From: JAJTFW01 sp964534995
GTDB taxonomy: Bacteria > Bacteroidota > Bacteroidia > AKYH767-A > OLB10
Length of the DNA: 55,515 nt
Reading direction: 5' to 3'
NCBI GenBank assembly: GCA_964534995.1
Contig: CAZHSC010000013.1
Location: 1 to 55,515, forward strand
Below the pieces are notes generated by a model that saw only the letters and a list, made by a program, of their open reading frames with translations, was not told the origin of the DNA and did no database searches. The stretch's first letter is position 1. Each line of letters begins with the position of its first letter. The position numbers and the translations under genes are program-made. Positions 34,585 to 42,265 of this stretch are shown in pieces.

Positions 34585-36972
34585 TCACAGTGAAATAACA
34601 AGGCCCAGGCTGGGAATGATGGACCCGCTGGTATTATCAATTTCCTTAACGAGATAACGCGTTGAGTCATTGGGGTCGGTTACGGCCAGCCCGTTTCCAT
34701 CGCGCTGTACAGTGATATAGGGGGCTAAATAGGTAAGCCTGTTGTAGAGGTTCTGGATATCCAGAAACAAGTCGAGCGACCATTTTTTAAAATAATACTT
34801 CTTGTCAATGCGTATGTCCAGTTGATGGAAGATCTTTGTTCTTTCCCGGTTGAGTAAGTTGATATCTGGTATACCCTTACCTGTTATATCCCAGTTGTCC
34901 TTCAGGGCGGAAGCATTTACATCAAAGGGGGTAAAGGGACTTCCACTGTTAAAACGGAATCGAAGGCCCGCTTCCCAGTTTTTATTAAAGGTCTTTCCTG
35001 CTGTCATGCTCAGGATATGCCGAAAATCCCAGCTGGAAGGAGCAAAGGTCTTTTCAAGATTGGTAAACTCACTCTTCACCCAGGTATAGGATAATAAGGC
35101 GTAAAAGCCCTTGTAAAGTTTTTGTTGGAATAGAAATTCGATACCAAAGGAGCGGCCTTCGGAACCTGATTGAACGGGTTCATCTCCCACCACACCGAAA
35201 TCACTGCCCTGGTTGGCTATGCTGACCGAGTCGTATAGTCCGAAAGGATAATAGGAATATCCTTTGTAAAAACCTTCCAGTGTCAATTTCGCGTTTTTCA
35301 GATTCTGATATTCAAATCCCGCCACCAGGTGGGTTGAACGGATATACTTTACATTCTTATTTACCAGTTGATTTTCGTTATTCCTGAACCCCAAAATGGT
35401 GTATGCAGGCACCTGGTAATATACCCCTGTATTGGCATTAAATGAAAACCTTTCCCCGAGGGATTTCGATATTGAAAAGCGTGGCGAGAACTGATCGAAT
35501 GGATTGTTCATCCTGTTGCCGAAGGTATTGGCATCAACACGCGCTCCTGCCGATAACACAAGTCCCGCTCCGTTAAAGGTCTTGCTGACCTGTCCAAATA
35601 TCCCATACCTGAAAAATCCGATACCGGATGAATAGTCAACGGTTCCGATGTTGGGCAACCTGGTAAAAGTGTTGTTGGTATACATGGAGTGCTCAGCATT
35701 GAAACCGGCATTGGTTTTCCAGGAATTTTTTAAGGTCGTTCTTTCCAGCCGTAACTTATTTTCAACCTCCTCACTCAGGTATTCAAGAGTTTTATTGTCT
35801 TCTGAACTCTCGTCATTGTTGATATACTTTTCCGCTTTATTGTGCAGGTAGTTACGGCTTAAGACCAGGGTAATATAACTATTGGTACTGTATCTCTTAT
35901 AACTTCCGCCAATGGTATAATTCCATTGGGTGTTTTCGGGGATATTTCCCAGTAGGTATTGTTGTTCTTCATTCTTATTCGCTTTCTTGTTTAAAACCAG
36001 TACGTCATAGGCCCCCAGGCCCAGCAAGGAAAATTCCTGCTTATTGTCGGGCTTGAATTTGTATTTAAATTGAAAATCATTGTAGGTGGGAAGAAAGGGA
36101 AGTTCAAGTAACGAAAAAAGAAATTGCAGGTATGATCTTCTGAAGGATCCTATAATGCTGGAGTTTTTAGTTAAGGGACCATCAAAGGTTACCGCCAGAT
36201 CGGAGGCGCCTGTGGTAAAAGTCAGGCCGGCCTTATCGGTTCTTCCATCCTTGTATTTTAAATCCAATACGGAGCTGAGGGCATTTCCCTTTCCGGCGGG
36301 GAAGGCACCGGTATAGAAGTCCGCATCACTGATAAAATCCACGTTCAGCATCCCCACCGGGCCTCCTGATGCCCCTTGCGTTGAAAAGTGATTGATATTG
36401 GGGATCTCAATACCATCCAGAAAAAACCGGTTTTCGTTTGGAGAACCCCCTCTTACTATCAGATCATTTCTGAAAGAGGGTACTGAGGCGACTCCGGGCA
36501 GCGATTGTAGCACTTTAGAAATATCTCTGTTTCCGCCCGGGCTTCTTTTTATTTCTGCTTCGCCGATGTTGCGCATTGATATGGGACTTTCTTCTTTACG
36601 GATAAACAACTGTGCCCTGATGGTTACTTCACCCAATAGCTTCTGGTCTTCTTCAATGCCGGCGTTGACTTCGGTAATTCTTTCAGGTTTCAGTTCAATT
36701 TCGAATTTTGCATAAGGCCTGAAGCCTGTCATGATCACTTCGAGTGAATAGAATCCGGGTTCAGGAACAACAATTTGATAATTTCCTGAGGAGTCCGCGT
36801 TTCCGGGAATGACGGTTTTCCCGTTTTTAAGCAGCACAACAGCGTTAGGAACGGATTCATTGCTGATGGCATTGTAAATGCGCCCTTTTATCACAGACTC
36901 CTGACCGTAAAGGGTTTCCTCGCATATAACGATTGTGATCAGGACGATAAAGAGAATTCGCAGTTGTTTCAT
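34585..36972 (-). CDS. TonB-dependent outer-membrane receptor
   Basis: 795 residues from ATG 36972 (MKQLRILFIVLITIVI); an in-frame ATG at 36987 is less likely. After the signal peptide comes a carboxypeptidase-regulatory-like domain (KGRIYNAISNESVPNAVVLL, split at 20), then the TonB plug (GNRDISKVLQSLPGVASVPS, VRGGSPNENRFFLDGIEIPN) and a 22-strand-type barrel. It ends IPSLGLVISL, slightly unusual in lacking a final Phe. A classic TonB box is not obvious. The plug and regulatory domains are those of Bacteroidota receptors without a SusD partner next door, so the substrate cannot be named. It converges with the lipoprotein operon and diverges from the M16 peptidase gene. Confidence 0.88.
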   Translation of the reverse strand: MKQLRILFIVLITIVICEETLYGQESVIKGRIYNAISNESVPNAVVLLKNGKTVIPGNADSSGNYQIVVPEPGFYSLEVIMTGFRPYAKFEIELKPERITEVNAGIEEDQKLLGEVTIRAQLFIRKEESPISMRNIGEAEIKRSPGGNRDISKVLQSLPGVASVPSFRNDLIVRGGSPNENRFFLDGIEIPNINHFSTQGASGGPVGMLNVDFISDADFYTGAFPAGKGNALSSVLDLKYKDGRTDKAGLTFTTGASDLAVTFDGPLTKNSSIIGSFRRSYLQFLFSLLELPFLPTYNDFQFKYKFKPDNKQEFSLLGLGAYDVLVLNKKANKNEEQQYLLGNIPENTQWNYTIGGSYKRYSTNSYITLVLSRNYLHNKAEKYINNDESSEDNKTLEYLSEEVENKLRLERTTLKNSWKTNAGFNAEHSMYTNNTFTRLPNIGTVDYSSGIGFFRYGIFGQVSKTFNGAGLVLSAGARVDANTFGNRMNNPFDQFSPRFSISKSLGERFSFNANTGVYYQVPAYTILGFRNNENQLVNKNVKYIRSTHLVAGFEYQNLKNAKLTLEGFYKGYSYYPFGLYDSVSIANQGSDFGVVGDEPVQSGSEGRSFGIEFLFQQKLYKGFYALLSYTWVKSEFTNLEKTFAPSSWDFRHILSMTAGKTFNKNWEAGLRFRFNSGSPFTPFDVNASALKDNWDITGKGIPDINLLNRERTKIFHQLDIRIDKKYYFKKWSLDLFLDIQNLYNRLTYLAPYITVQRDGNGLAVTDPNDSTRYLVKEIDNTSGSIIPSLGLVISL

Positions 36973-36982
36973 TGCGTGTAAC

Positions 36983-37005
36983 AACAATTTGCCTTTTAAA
37001 TTGTT
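36983..37005. promoter_or_regulatory. perfect palindrome upstream of the TonB receptor start
   Basis: AACAATTT (36983-36990) and AAATTGTT (36998-37005) form an 8-bp perfect inverted repeat with a 7-base spacer, 11 bases upstream of the receptor start codon (36972) in its 5' leader. It could be an operator or an RNA hairpin. A minus-strand TAATATTG just upstream resembles TAnnTTTG with one mismatch. Confidence 0.4.
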
Positions 37006-37088
37006 CCAATATTATTAAGATATGTTATACATCGCCCTAAATCTTGCGGTTTTCAACATGATATTAAATGGTGTTAGGGCTTATACCT

Positions 37089-37096
37089 TATTTTTG
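37089..37096 (+). promoter_or_regulatory. -7 promoter element of the M16 peptidase gene
   Basis: TATTTTTG matches TAnnTTTG. The ATG at 37101 is only four bases further on, so transcription should start at or by the start codon. This argues against the longer in-frame start at 37068. Confidence 0.55.
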
Positions 37097-37100
37097 CCGC

Positions 37101-38333
37101 ATGAATAAACCCGGTATATATTATTTGAAAAATGGGTTGTGTGTTTTGCATTTGCACCATAATGAAAGCCAGGTTGTTCATTGCGGGGTACTTATCAAAT
37201 CCGGAACCAGGGATGAGCCTGCCGGTAAAGAAGGATTGGCCCATTTTATCGAGCATTTGTTGTTTAAAGGTACTGCAAAAAGGAAGGCCTACCATATTTT
37301 GAACAGGTTGGAGGTGGTGGGAGGAGAACTGAATGCATACACCACCAAGGAGGAAACTTGTATTCACGCTTCCGTATTGGCGCCGTACTTAGACAGGGCG
37401 GCTGAACTGATTGCTGATATCCTTTTTAACTCCGTTTTTCCGGAAAAGGAAATTGAAAAGGAAAAAGAGGTCATCATCGACGAAATAAAGTCCTATCAGG
37501 AAACACCCTATGAACAGATTTTTGACGATTTTGAAGGTCAGATTTTTAAAGGCCATAGCCTCGGCCATCCTATATTAGGTACTGAAAACTCCTTGCGAAA
37601 TTTTAAAAAATCAGATTTGCTGAAGTATACCGGCAGGCAATATGATCCTTCTTCCATGGTTTTTGCGGTGTGTGGTAATATTGATAAATCCCGGCTGTTG
37701 GAAATGGTGGAGAAGTACTTTGGCCATCACCCGAAACACAAAAAGGCGAGTCCGCGAATGTCTTTCAGGAAATATACCCCCAGGGCAGTCAGCCAGGAGC
37801 GTTCGGTAAACCAACTGCACTACATTGCCGGTCGTCCGGCCTATGGTATAAACCACCCTCACCGTTATGCGCTTGTCCTCCTTAATAATATCCTGGGCGG
37901 ACCGGGGATGAACTCCAGGCTCAACCTTAACATACGTGAAAAGTACGGGTACACCTATACCATTGAATCGGGGTATTATCCGTATACAGATACCGGAATA
38001 TTTCATATTTACTTTGCTACTGACACCCGTAATTTTAATAAGACACAGCGTTTACTGGAAAGGGAATTGAATAAACTCTGTTCTGAAAAAATCAGCGTAG
38101 CCCAGTTGAGGCAGTATAAAGAACAGCTTACGGGGCAAATTGTGCTTGCCCGGGAAAACAAGCTGAGCCTGATGCTGTCAATGGCCAAGAGTCAGTTGAA
38201 TTTGGGCAGGGTGTTTACGCTGGAGGAAATTAATAACAGATTTGAGGCAATAAACAGTACTGAAATAATGGAGGTGGCGAATGAAATTTTTGACGGTGAC
38301 ACCCGTTCTGAATTAATATACCACCCTAAATAG
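37101..38333 (+). CDS. M16-family zinc peptidase
   Basis: 410 residues from ATG 37101 (MNKPGIYYLKNGLCVLHL). The inverted zinc motif HFIEH is at 48-52, and the third ligand Glu128 (IIDEIKSY) lies exactly 76 residues after His52, the M16 rule. The C-terminal half is the second M16 domain (YIAGRPAYG, RYALVLLNNILGGPGMNSRL and LNIREKYGYTYTIES), which includes the R-x-x-x-G-x-x-Y stretch seen in processing peptidases. The single-chain ~410-residue size matches the bacterial M16 B/C-type (PqqL/YmxG-like) peptidases, which degrade peptides or process precursors. No signal peptide is seen, so it is probably cytoplasmic. Confidence 0.92.
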   Translation: MNKPGIYYLKNGLCVLHLHHNESQVVHCGVLIKSGTRDEPAGKEGLAHFIEHLLFKGTAKRKAYHILNRLEVVGGELNAYTTKEETCIHASVLAPYLDRAAELIADILFNSVFPEKEIEKEKEVIIDEIKSYQETPYEQIFDDFEGQIFKGHSLGHPILGTENSLRNFKKSDLLKYTGRQYDPSSMVFAVCGNIDKSRLLEMVEKYFGHHPKHKKASPRMSFRKYTPRAVSQERSVNQLHYIAGRPAYGINHPHRYALVLLNNILGGPGMNSRLNLNIREKYGYTYTIESGYYPYTDTGIFHIYFATDTRNFNKTQRLLERELNKLCSEKISVAQLRQYKEQLTGQIVLARENKLSLMLSMAKSQLNLGRVFTLEEINNRFEAINSTEIMEVANEIFDGDTRSELIYHPK

Positions 38334-38376
38334 ATGTTGTTGCTGTTTGCGCCAATTCTTTCGTAATTTCGTATCA

Positions 38377-38931
38377 ATGAAAAAGCTAAGCTACCTCCTG
38401 ATACTGTTGGGCAGTTTTCAGTTTCTTTCCTGCGGAAAGGATGAAAGCTTCAGCCCTGTACCCGAAATTACTTTTGAGCGCTTTGTATATTATCAGGATG
38501 CCGCAGGAAAGGATACAACGGTAGATTTTATTTTCAGCCTTGTGGATGGCGACGGCGATATCGGTTACAGGGAAAATGAATTTGATAATTCTTGCGGGGC
38601 CGATAATTTCAATCTCTACATCGCTTACGAAGAAAAAACAGGAAGCACTTACCGGCCTAAGAAACTATGGATCCAGGTTACTGAAGTGACTCCGGCCTGT
38701 GACACACTTATTTTTTTCGACAGCGTTCAGGTAGCTTTCAACCAACGCATGCAATATATTGAACCCGCCGGCAACAGCAAAGGAATTGAGGCTACGGTTA
38801 CTTACCGGATGGATTACACTTCAGCGGTTGTTTTATTGAGCCAGCAAGGCCGTTTTGATTTTTATATTCGTGACAGGGCGAACAACAAGAGTAACAGAAT
38901 ATACTCTTCGGATATTATTATCAATAAATAG
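38377..38931 (+). CDS. Ig-like lipoprotein, paralogue of 34075-34578
   Basis: 184 residues from ATG 38377 (MKKLSYLLILLGSFQFLSC); the frame opens earlier at 38347 but lacks a signal there. Lipobox FLSC, then GKDESFSP. An Asp-rich loop VDGDGDIGYRENEFD and the C-terminal IRDRANNKSNRIYSSD match the lipoprotein ending the operon at 34075-34578. An additional Cys pair appears in DNSCGADNF and TPACDTL. Upstream is a weak -7 (TAATTTCG at 38364-38371) with TTTG at 38346-38349. It lies 43 bases after the M16 gene. Ca binding at the DGDGD loop is an inference. Confidence 0.7.
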   Translation: MKKLSYLLILLGSFQFLSCGKDESFSPVPEITFERFVYYQDAAGKDTTVDFIFSLVDGDGDIGYRENEFDNSCGADNFNLYIAYEEKTGSTYRPKKLWIQVTEVTPACDTLIFFDSVQVAFNQRMQYIEPAGNSKGIEATVTYRMDYTSAVVLLSQQGRFDFYIRDRANNKSNRIYSSDIIINK

Positions 38932-38958
38932 TTTTTTAAAAGGGGATTTGATATTCCC
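38930..38958 (-). terminator. terminator of the BtuG-like gene
   Basis: Minus-strand stem GGGAAT / ATCCCC with loop ATCAA (plus 38942-38958), followed by TTTTAAAAAA. It lies about 16 bases after the stop of the minus-strand gene ending at 38974. The stem is short (6 bp with a G-U wobble). Confidence 0.6.
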
Positions 38959-38973
38959 TGGTCATTCCCGGTT

Positions 38974-40041
38974 TCAGTAAAATACAAAGCTGTTGGGACC
39001 GATACCGGCACCTGAAGAGTCGATCAGTTGTCCGTTGTTTGTATATCGGTACATGAATGTATTAGATGAAAAACTTGCTTTTGCCGTATAAATATTGCCA
39101 GCCGGATGTATACCCAGTGCATAGAATTCATCGTTGATTACAGAAGAGGCGGGTTTAATGACATCATTAATATGCATGCGGAAAACAGCCCCGGTGTAAG
39201 TACTGTTGCCGTTCAGAAAATACAAGGTATCTTTTGTGGTATTCATGGATATTTTTACCGGATGCTCATCATAGTTGAAATGGATAAGCGTTTCTTTATT
39301 CAGGGAAACCGGGTCAATCCTTGTCAGCATACCGCCGGCATCATCAGGGCTGGGAGTAAAGTCGCTGCCGAGGCTGCCTTTGCTCAGGACCCATATTTTT
39401 CCATCCCGGTCTTCGCACAGAGAAGAGGGATTTACTCCGCAGGGCACTTGCGCTATTACAGCCATCGTATTTACATCTGCAACGGTGACGATGCTGTCTT
39501 CCGAAAATCCTCCGCCATTGCAGATAAACAATCTGTTGCCGGAAATCAGCATTTGTTCCGGGCCTTGTCCGCATAAAATACTGTCAACAATACTATACGT
39601 ATTCAGGTTAACGAGGTAAACATGGTTGGTACTCCAGTCGCTTACAAATCCCCTCGCAGTGGTGTGACCACAAAAAAACCGGGGACTGTTTACGCCCGTT
39701 ATCACACCTTCCCTTTTAAAGTTGTTCATGGAAACCACTTCCACTTTTTGCGAGTTGTTGACGCACAGATAAGCCTTGTTATTAAATACAGACATTGATT
39801 GTAAAATGTCGCCCACCGGAAATCCATTTGCCGAGTAAAAGAGGTCATTGTTCTTGTAGGCGGAATCGGAAGAAAAGAAAGTGACCGAGGCGTTGCCTGC
39901 CAGAAAAGCCCCTTCATTGATAACGAATACTCCGTTTAGTTGATCGGGTAATGGATTTTGTCCGGCATTTTTTTCCTTTTCACAAGACAGAAAGCTAAGG
40001 AATAAGAAACTAAATAAGAGGTTGGAGATTGTATTTTTCAT
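38974..40041 (-). CDS. BtuG/YncE-like seven-bladed propeller lipoprotein under B12 riboswitch
   Basis: 355 residues from ATG 40041 (MKNTISNLLFSFLFLSFLSC), lipobox FLSC then EKEKNAG. The longer open frame (to 40293) runs through the riboswitch and is not coding. The mature protein is a DUF5074/YncE-type propeller (VFVINEGAFLAGNASVTFF opening, repeats such as VEVVSMNNFKREGVITG, VYLVNLNTYSIVDSILCG, VTVADVNTMAVIAQVPCG). BtuG of Bacteroides is a surface lipoprotein of this fold that binds cobalamin with very high affinity and hands it to BtuB. The cobalamin riboswitch directly upstream supports that role; no btuB is adjacent in the window. The weak point is that YncE-like propellers are common. 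Confidence 0.75.
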   Translation of the reverse strand: MKNTISNLLFSFLFLSFLSCEKEKNAGQNPLPDQLNGVFVINEGAFLAGNASVTFFSSDSAYKNNDLFYSANGFPVGDILQSMSVFNNKAYLCVNNSQKVEVVSMNNFKREGVITGVNSPRFFCGHTTARGFVSDWSTNHVYLVNLNTYSIVDSILCGQGPEQMLISGNRLFICNGGGFSEDSIVTVADVNTMAVIAQVPCGVNPSSLCEDRDGKIWVLSKGSLGSDFTPSPDDAGGMLTRIDPVSLNKETLIHFNYDEHPVKISMNTTKDTLYFLNGNSTYTGAVFRMHINDVIKPASSVINDEFYALGIHPAGNIYTAKASFSSNTFMYRYTNNGQLIDSSGAGIGPNSFVFY

Positions 40042-40070
40042 GGCTTGATAATTTTTAAACAGGAAGCCAT
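40038..40070 (-). promoter_or_regulatory. start-codon hairpin and 10-codon leader ORF
   Basis: On the minus strand ATGGCTT (plus 40064-40070) pairs with AAGCCAT (plus 40040-40046), a perfect 7-bp stem with a 17-base loop; the second arm contains the first two bases of the gene start codon (40041-40039). A small ORF, MASCLKIIKP, begins at the first ATG (40070) and its TGA (40040-40038) overlaps the gene start as ATGA, so it could couple translation. A competing pairing is given in the next entry. Confidence 0.55.
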
Positions 40071-40153
40071 AAAGAAAATACGAAGGAAAATTGTGGCAGA
40101 TATTCTGCGGCAACAATTTCAATCCTGCCTTTCCTCCGAAGGTTTCTTTATGG
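40067..40153 (-). promoter_or_regulatory. candidate expression platform of the B12 riboswitch
   Basis: Perfect 11-bp inverted repeat on the minus strand: CCATAAAGAAA (plus 40143-40153, about 10 bases after the riboswitch) and TTTCTTTATGG (plus 40067-40077). The second arm shares plus 40067-40070 with the start-codon hairpin, so the two helices are mutually exclusive. Pairing of the long repeat would free the start codon; loss of it would allow sequestration. Which state is ligand-bound is not determined here. Confidence 0.5.
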
Positions 40154-40163
40154 ATATACTGTT

Positions 40164-40333
40164 GGCAGGTCTTCTGACTCACAGCTTCCGAAGGCGCCTT
40201 CCCATCCGCATTACGGAAAGTGGCTTTGCCTGCGTTTACCGGTTCGGTAATACTGTTTACAGCAGCGGGGACTGTTGCCGGATTGCACGGCATTCCCTTT
40301 TCATTTCCGTATTGTAACGGAAAACCATCAGCG
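40164..40333 (-). ncRNA. cobalamin (B12) riboswitch
   Basis: Minus-strand sequence carries the cobalamin aptamer elements in order: AAAGGGAATGCCGTGCAATC, CGGCAACAGTCCCCGCTGCT, then AAAGCCACTTTCCG and GATGGGAAGG, and the 3' end GTCAGAAGACCTGCC (plus 40164-40178). This is the B12-box type 3' signature of the Rfam RF00174 class. It lies about 120 bases upstream of the BtuG-like gene and 25 bases beyond the end of the glycosyltransferase gene. A -7-like TACTTTAG (plus 40337-40344) is just upstream. The 5' boundary is approximate. Confidence 0.9.
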
Positions 40334-40357
40334 CAGCTAAAGTAGGAAATTAAGGAT

Positions 40358-41449
40358 TTATTTACTGAGTTTTTCTATAAAAACTTTGACGCTGTGGCTA
40401 AGAAGGTCATTAACAGGTAAATTCAAAGGACTGCATTCCCGGAGCTTTTGAATCCCTTCTTCAATGGAAAGGCGGCCCTGCTGAAAAGTTACAATGTGCT
40501 TCATGGCCGATAATTTTTCAGCAAGATATTCCTGTTCTGTTTGTCCGGGGGTTGGTATGGCAATGGCTGTTCTCTGAAAAGCACAAAGATCCATCAAAGT
40601 AGAGTGTCCGGCACGGCAAATGATATACCTGCTGTGTTTAAAATGATACGAAAGCTCACCGGGAGGAAGGGAAGGAACGGTGAGGATGTTTCCGTTTTTA
40701 TGAATTTTATTCTCAGCAGGTTTGCCTCTGACCAACAAAACGGAATATGGAAGGCCACTCAGCTTTTGCACGAGCTCCAGTTCAAGCCGGCTGCGCTGGG
40801 GTTCAGGACCAGAAAGGATAGCCAGGATATCGTATCGTTCCTGAATATCCGCAACAACAACATCCTTTAACCTGGATAAAGGTCCGATAAATACCGGTTT
40901 CAACTCTTTCAGTGCCCTGACGCTATGCGAAAGTCCGGCAGTGATATTTTGCTCGCTTTCATGGTCCGGTACCCATATTTCAGAGAAGTGCAGCAAGTAG
41001 CGTTTATGAAATGTAAACAAGGCGGGCTCGGCAAAACGAAGAAAGGCCGGTGTTTTAAGTTGCAATTGGTGACAAATAATCACCGATGGAATATCTTTTA
41101 CCCAGGCGCCATAACGGTTGTCGCTTATAATGGCATCCGGCCTGATTTCTTTCACCAAATCAAGAATTTGCCTGTGTTCCCTCCGAATGGCTCTACGGAT
41201 ATGAAAAGATTGTTTCATCATGGCCAATGCCATCGGTAGTCGGGCAGGATAGTTAACTTTAATGCCATGCACCTCATAGAAATTGAGTTGCGGGAATTCG
41301 CTTTTCAGCAATAGCAGGGAATCCCCTTCTCCCGCAAGGCTGACCTGCACTCCCTGGTTCATTAGTTCTTTGATGAGGGGAACGCTCCTGGTGGCATGTC
41401 CAAGGCCCCAGTTTAATATGGTATATAATATGTGAAGCCGTTTATTCAC
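40358..41449 (-). CDS. MurG-like glycosyltransferase (GT-B fold)
   Basis: 363 residues. N-terminal LHILYTILNWGLGHATRSVP carries the GLGHATR glycine-rich loop typical of MurG/GT28-type and related UDP-sugar transferases. The C-terminal half has RYIICRAGHSTLMDLCAFQ, with RAGHSTLMD at the position of the donor-binding G-G-x-S-T-x-x-E/D region, and IPTPGQTEQEYLAEKLS resembling the family's PxxGQxEQ motif. Acceptor and sugar are unknown; MurG itself is longer-patterned and normally in the mur cluster, so this is a paralogue-type envelope enzyme. The start at 41449 lies 59 bases from the divergent trmB; the riboswitch follows its stop. Confidence 0.8.
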   Translation of the reverse strand: MNKRLHILYTILNWGLGHATRSVPLIKELMNQGVQVSLAGEGDSLLLLKSEFPQLNFYEVHGIKVNYPARLPMALAMMKQSFHIRRAIRREHRQILDLVKEIRPDAIISDNRYGAWVKDIPSVIICHQLQLKTPAFLRFAEPALFTFHKRYLLHFSEIWVPDHESEQNITAGLSHSVRALKELKPVFIGPLSRLKDVVVADIQERYDILAILSGPEPQRSRLELELVQKLSGLPYSVLLVRGKPAENKIHKNGNILTVPSLPPGELSYHFKHSRYIICRAGHSTLMDLCAFQRTAIAIPTPGQTEQEYLAEKLSAMKHIVTFQQGRLSIEEGIQKLRECSPLNLPVNDLLSHSVKVFIEKLSK

Positions 41450-41468
41450 TGCGGCTCTAAATTAATCC

Positions 41469-41498
41469 TTTGTTTCTTGCCAGCGCTTTGTAATTTTG
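41469..41498 (+). promoter_or_regulatory. promoter of trmB, complete -33 and -7
   Basis: TTTG (41469-41472), 18-base spacer, TAATTTTG (41491-41498): a full match to the Bacteroidota sigma-A consensus TTTG-N17-20-TAnnTTTG. The ATG is at 41509, so the leader is only about 4-6 bases. Confidence 0.75.
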
Positions 41499-41508
41499 CT
41501 ATTGAGGC

Positions 41509-42174
41509 ATGGCAAAACATAAATTACAAAGGTTTGAGGAGTTAAAAAATTTTGAAAGAACTTTTCAGTTTCCTTTTCCACTTTTACATTCCAACCATGG
41601 ATTGAAGGGTGGCTGGAATAAAAAAGTATTTCATAATGACCATGATATTGTTCTTGAGCTGGGATGTGGCAGGGGGGAATATACGGTAGCGTTGTCAAAA
41701 ACCTATCCTGACAGGAATTTTATCGGCGTGGATATAAAGGGTGCCAGGATATGGAGGGGGGCAAAAACCATCCATGAGGAAGGGATCCTGAATGCGGCAT
41801 TTTTACGTGTACATATTGAGTGGCTGCATGAATTTTTTTTACCGGGAGAAGTCAGGGAAATATGGGTTACTTTTCCCGATCCCCAGCCCCAGCTTTCAAG
41901 AGAAAACCGGCGATTGACCAATCCTAAATTTTTAAACTTATACCATAAGATATGTGGTAAAGGAGGTATATTCCATCTTAAAACGGATAACAGCACTCTG
42001 TTTGAATATACCCTTGAAATGCTGGCAGGGCAAAAAGGGACCGTTAAAGAAATTACCCGTGATTTATACCGCGATACGCCCGAACATTTTAATTTGTCGA
42101 TTCAAACCACGTATGAAAAAAAGTTCCTGGCTGAAGGTGTGAATATCAATTATTTGAAATTTGAATGGGCATGA
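41509..42174 (+). CDS. trmB: tRNA (guanine-N7-)-methyltransferase
   Basis: 221 residues. Uses SAM to methylate G46 in the tRNA variable loop. SAM motif I is VLELGCGRGEYTVALSKTYP with the acidic ribose contact GVDIKGARIW. The TrmB signature VTFPDPQPQLSRENRRL (family VxFPDPW-P-K-x-x-H-x-x-R-R-x form) and LKTDNSTLFEYTLEML are present, as is the C-terminal TTYEKKFLAEGVNINYLKF. In Bacteroidota the signature often has Gln or Lys rather than Trp in the second half, as seen here. Preceded by a full promoter. Confidence 0.92.
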   Translation: MAKHKLQRFEELKNFERTFQFPFPLLHSNHGLKGGWNKKVFHNDHDIVLELGCGRGEYTVALSKTYPDRNFIGVDIKGARIWRGAKTIHEEGILNAAFLRVHIEWLHEFFLPGEVREIWVTFPDPQPQLSRENRRLTNPKFLNLYHKICGKGGIFHLKTDNSTLFEYTLEMLAGQKGTVKEITRDLYRDTPEHFNLSIQTTYEKKFLAEGVNINYLKFEWA

Positions 42175-42265
42175 GTTTAAAAAAGTTTACTTTTACGTAA
42201 TCGTACAATTTATATTAACCTTTGTCGTCTTATCTTATAATGTTATCATTAAATAATATTCAATC

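Noticed and set aside
40042..40293. N-terminal extension of the BtuG-like frame
   Set aside because: This stretch is the cobalamin riboswitch read as protein; the lipoprotein signal begins at 40041.
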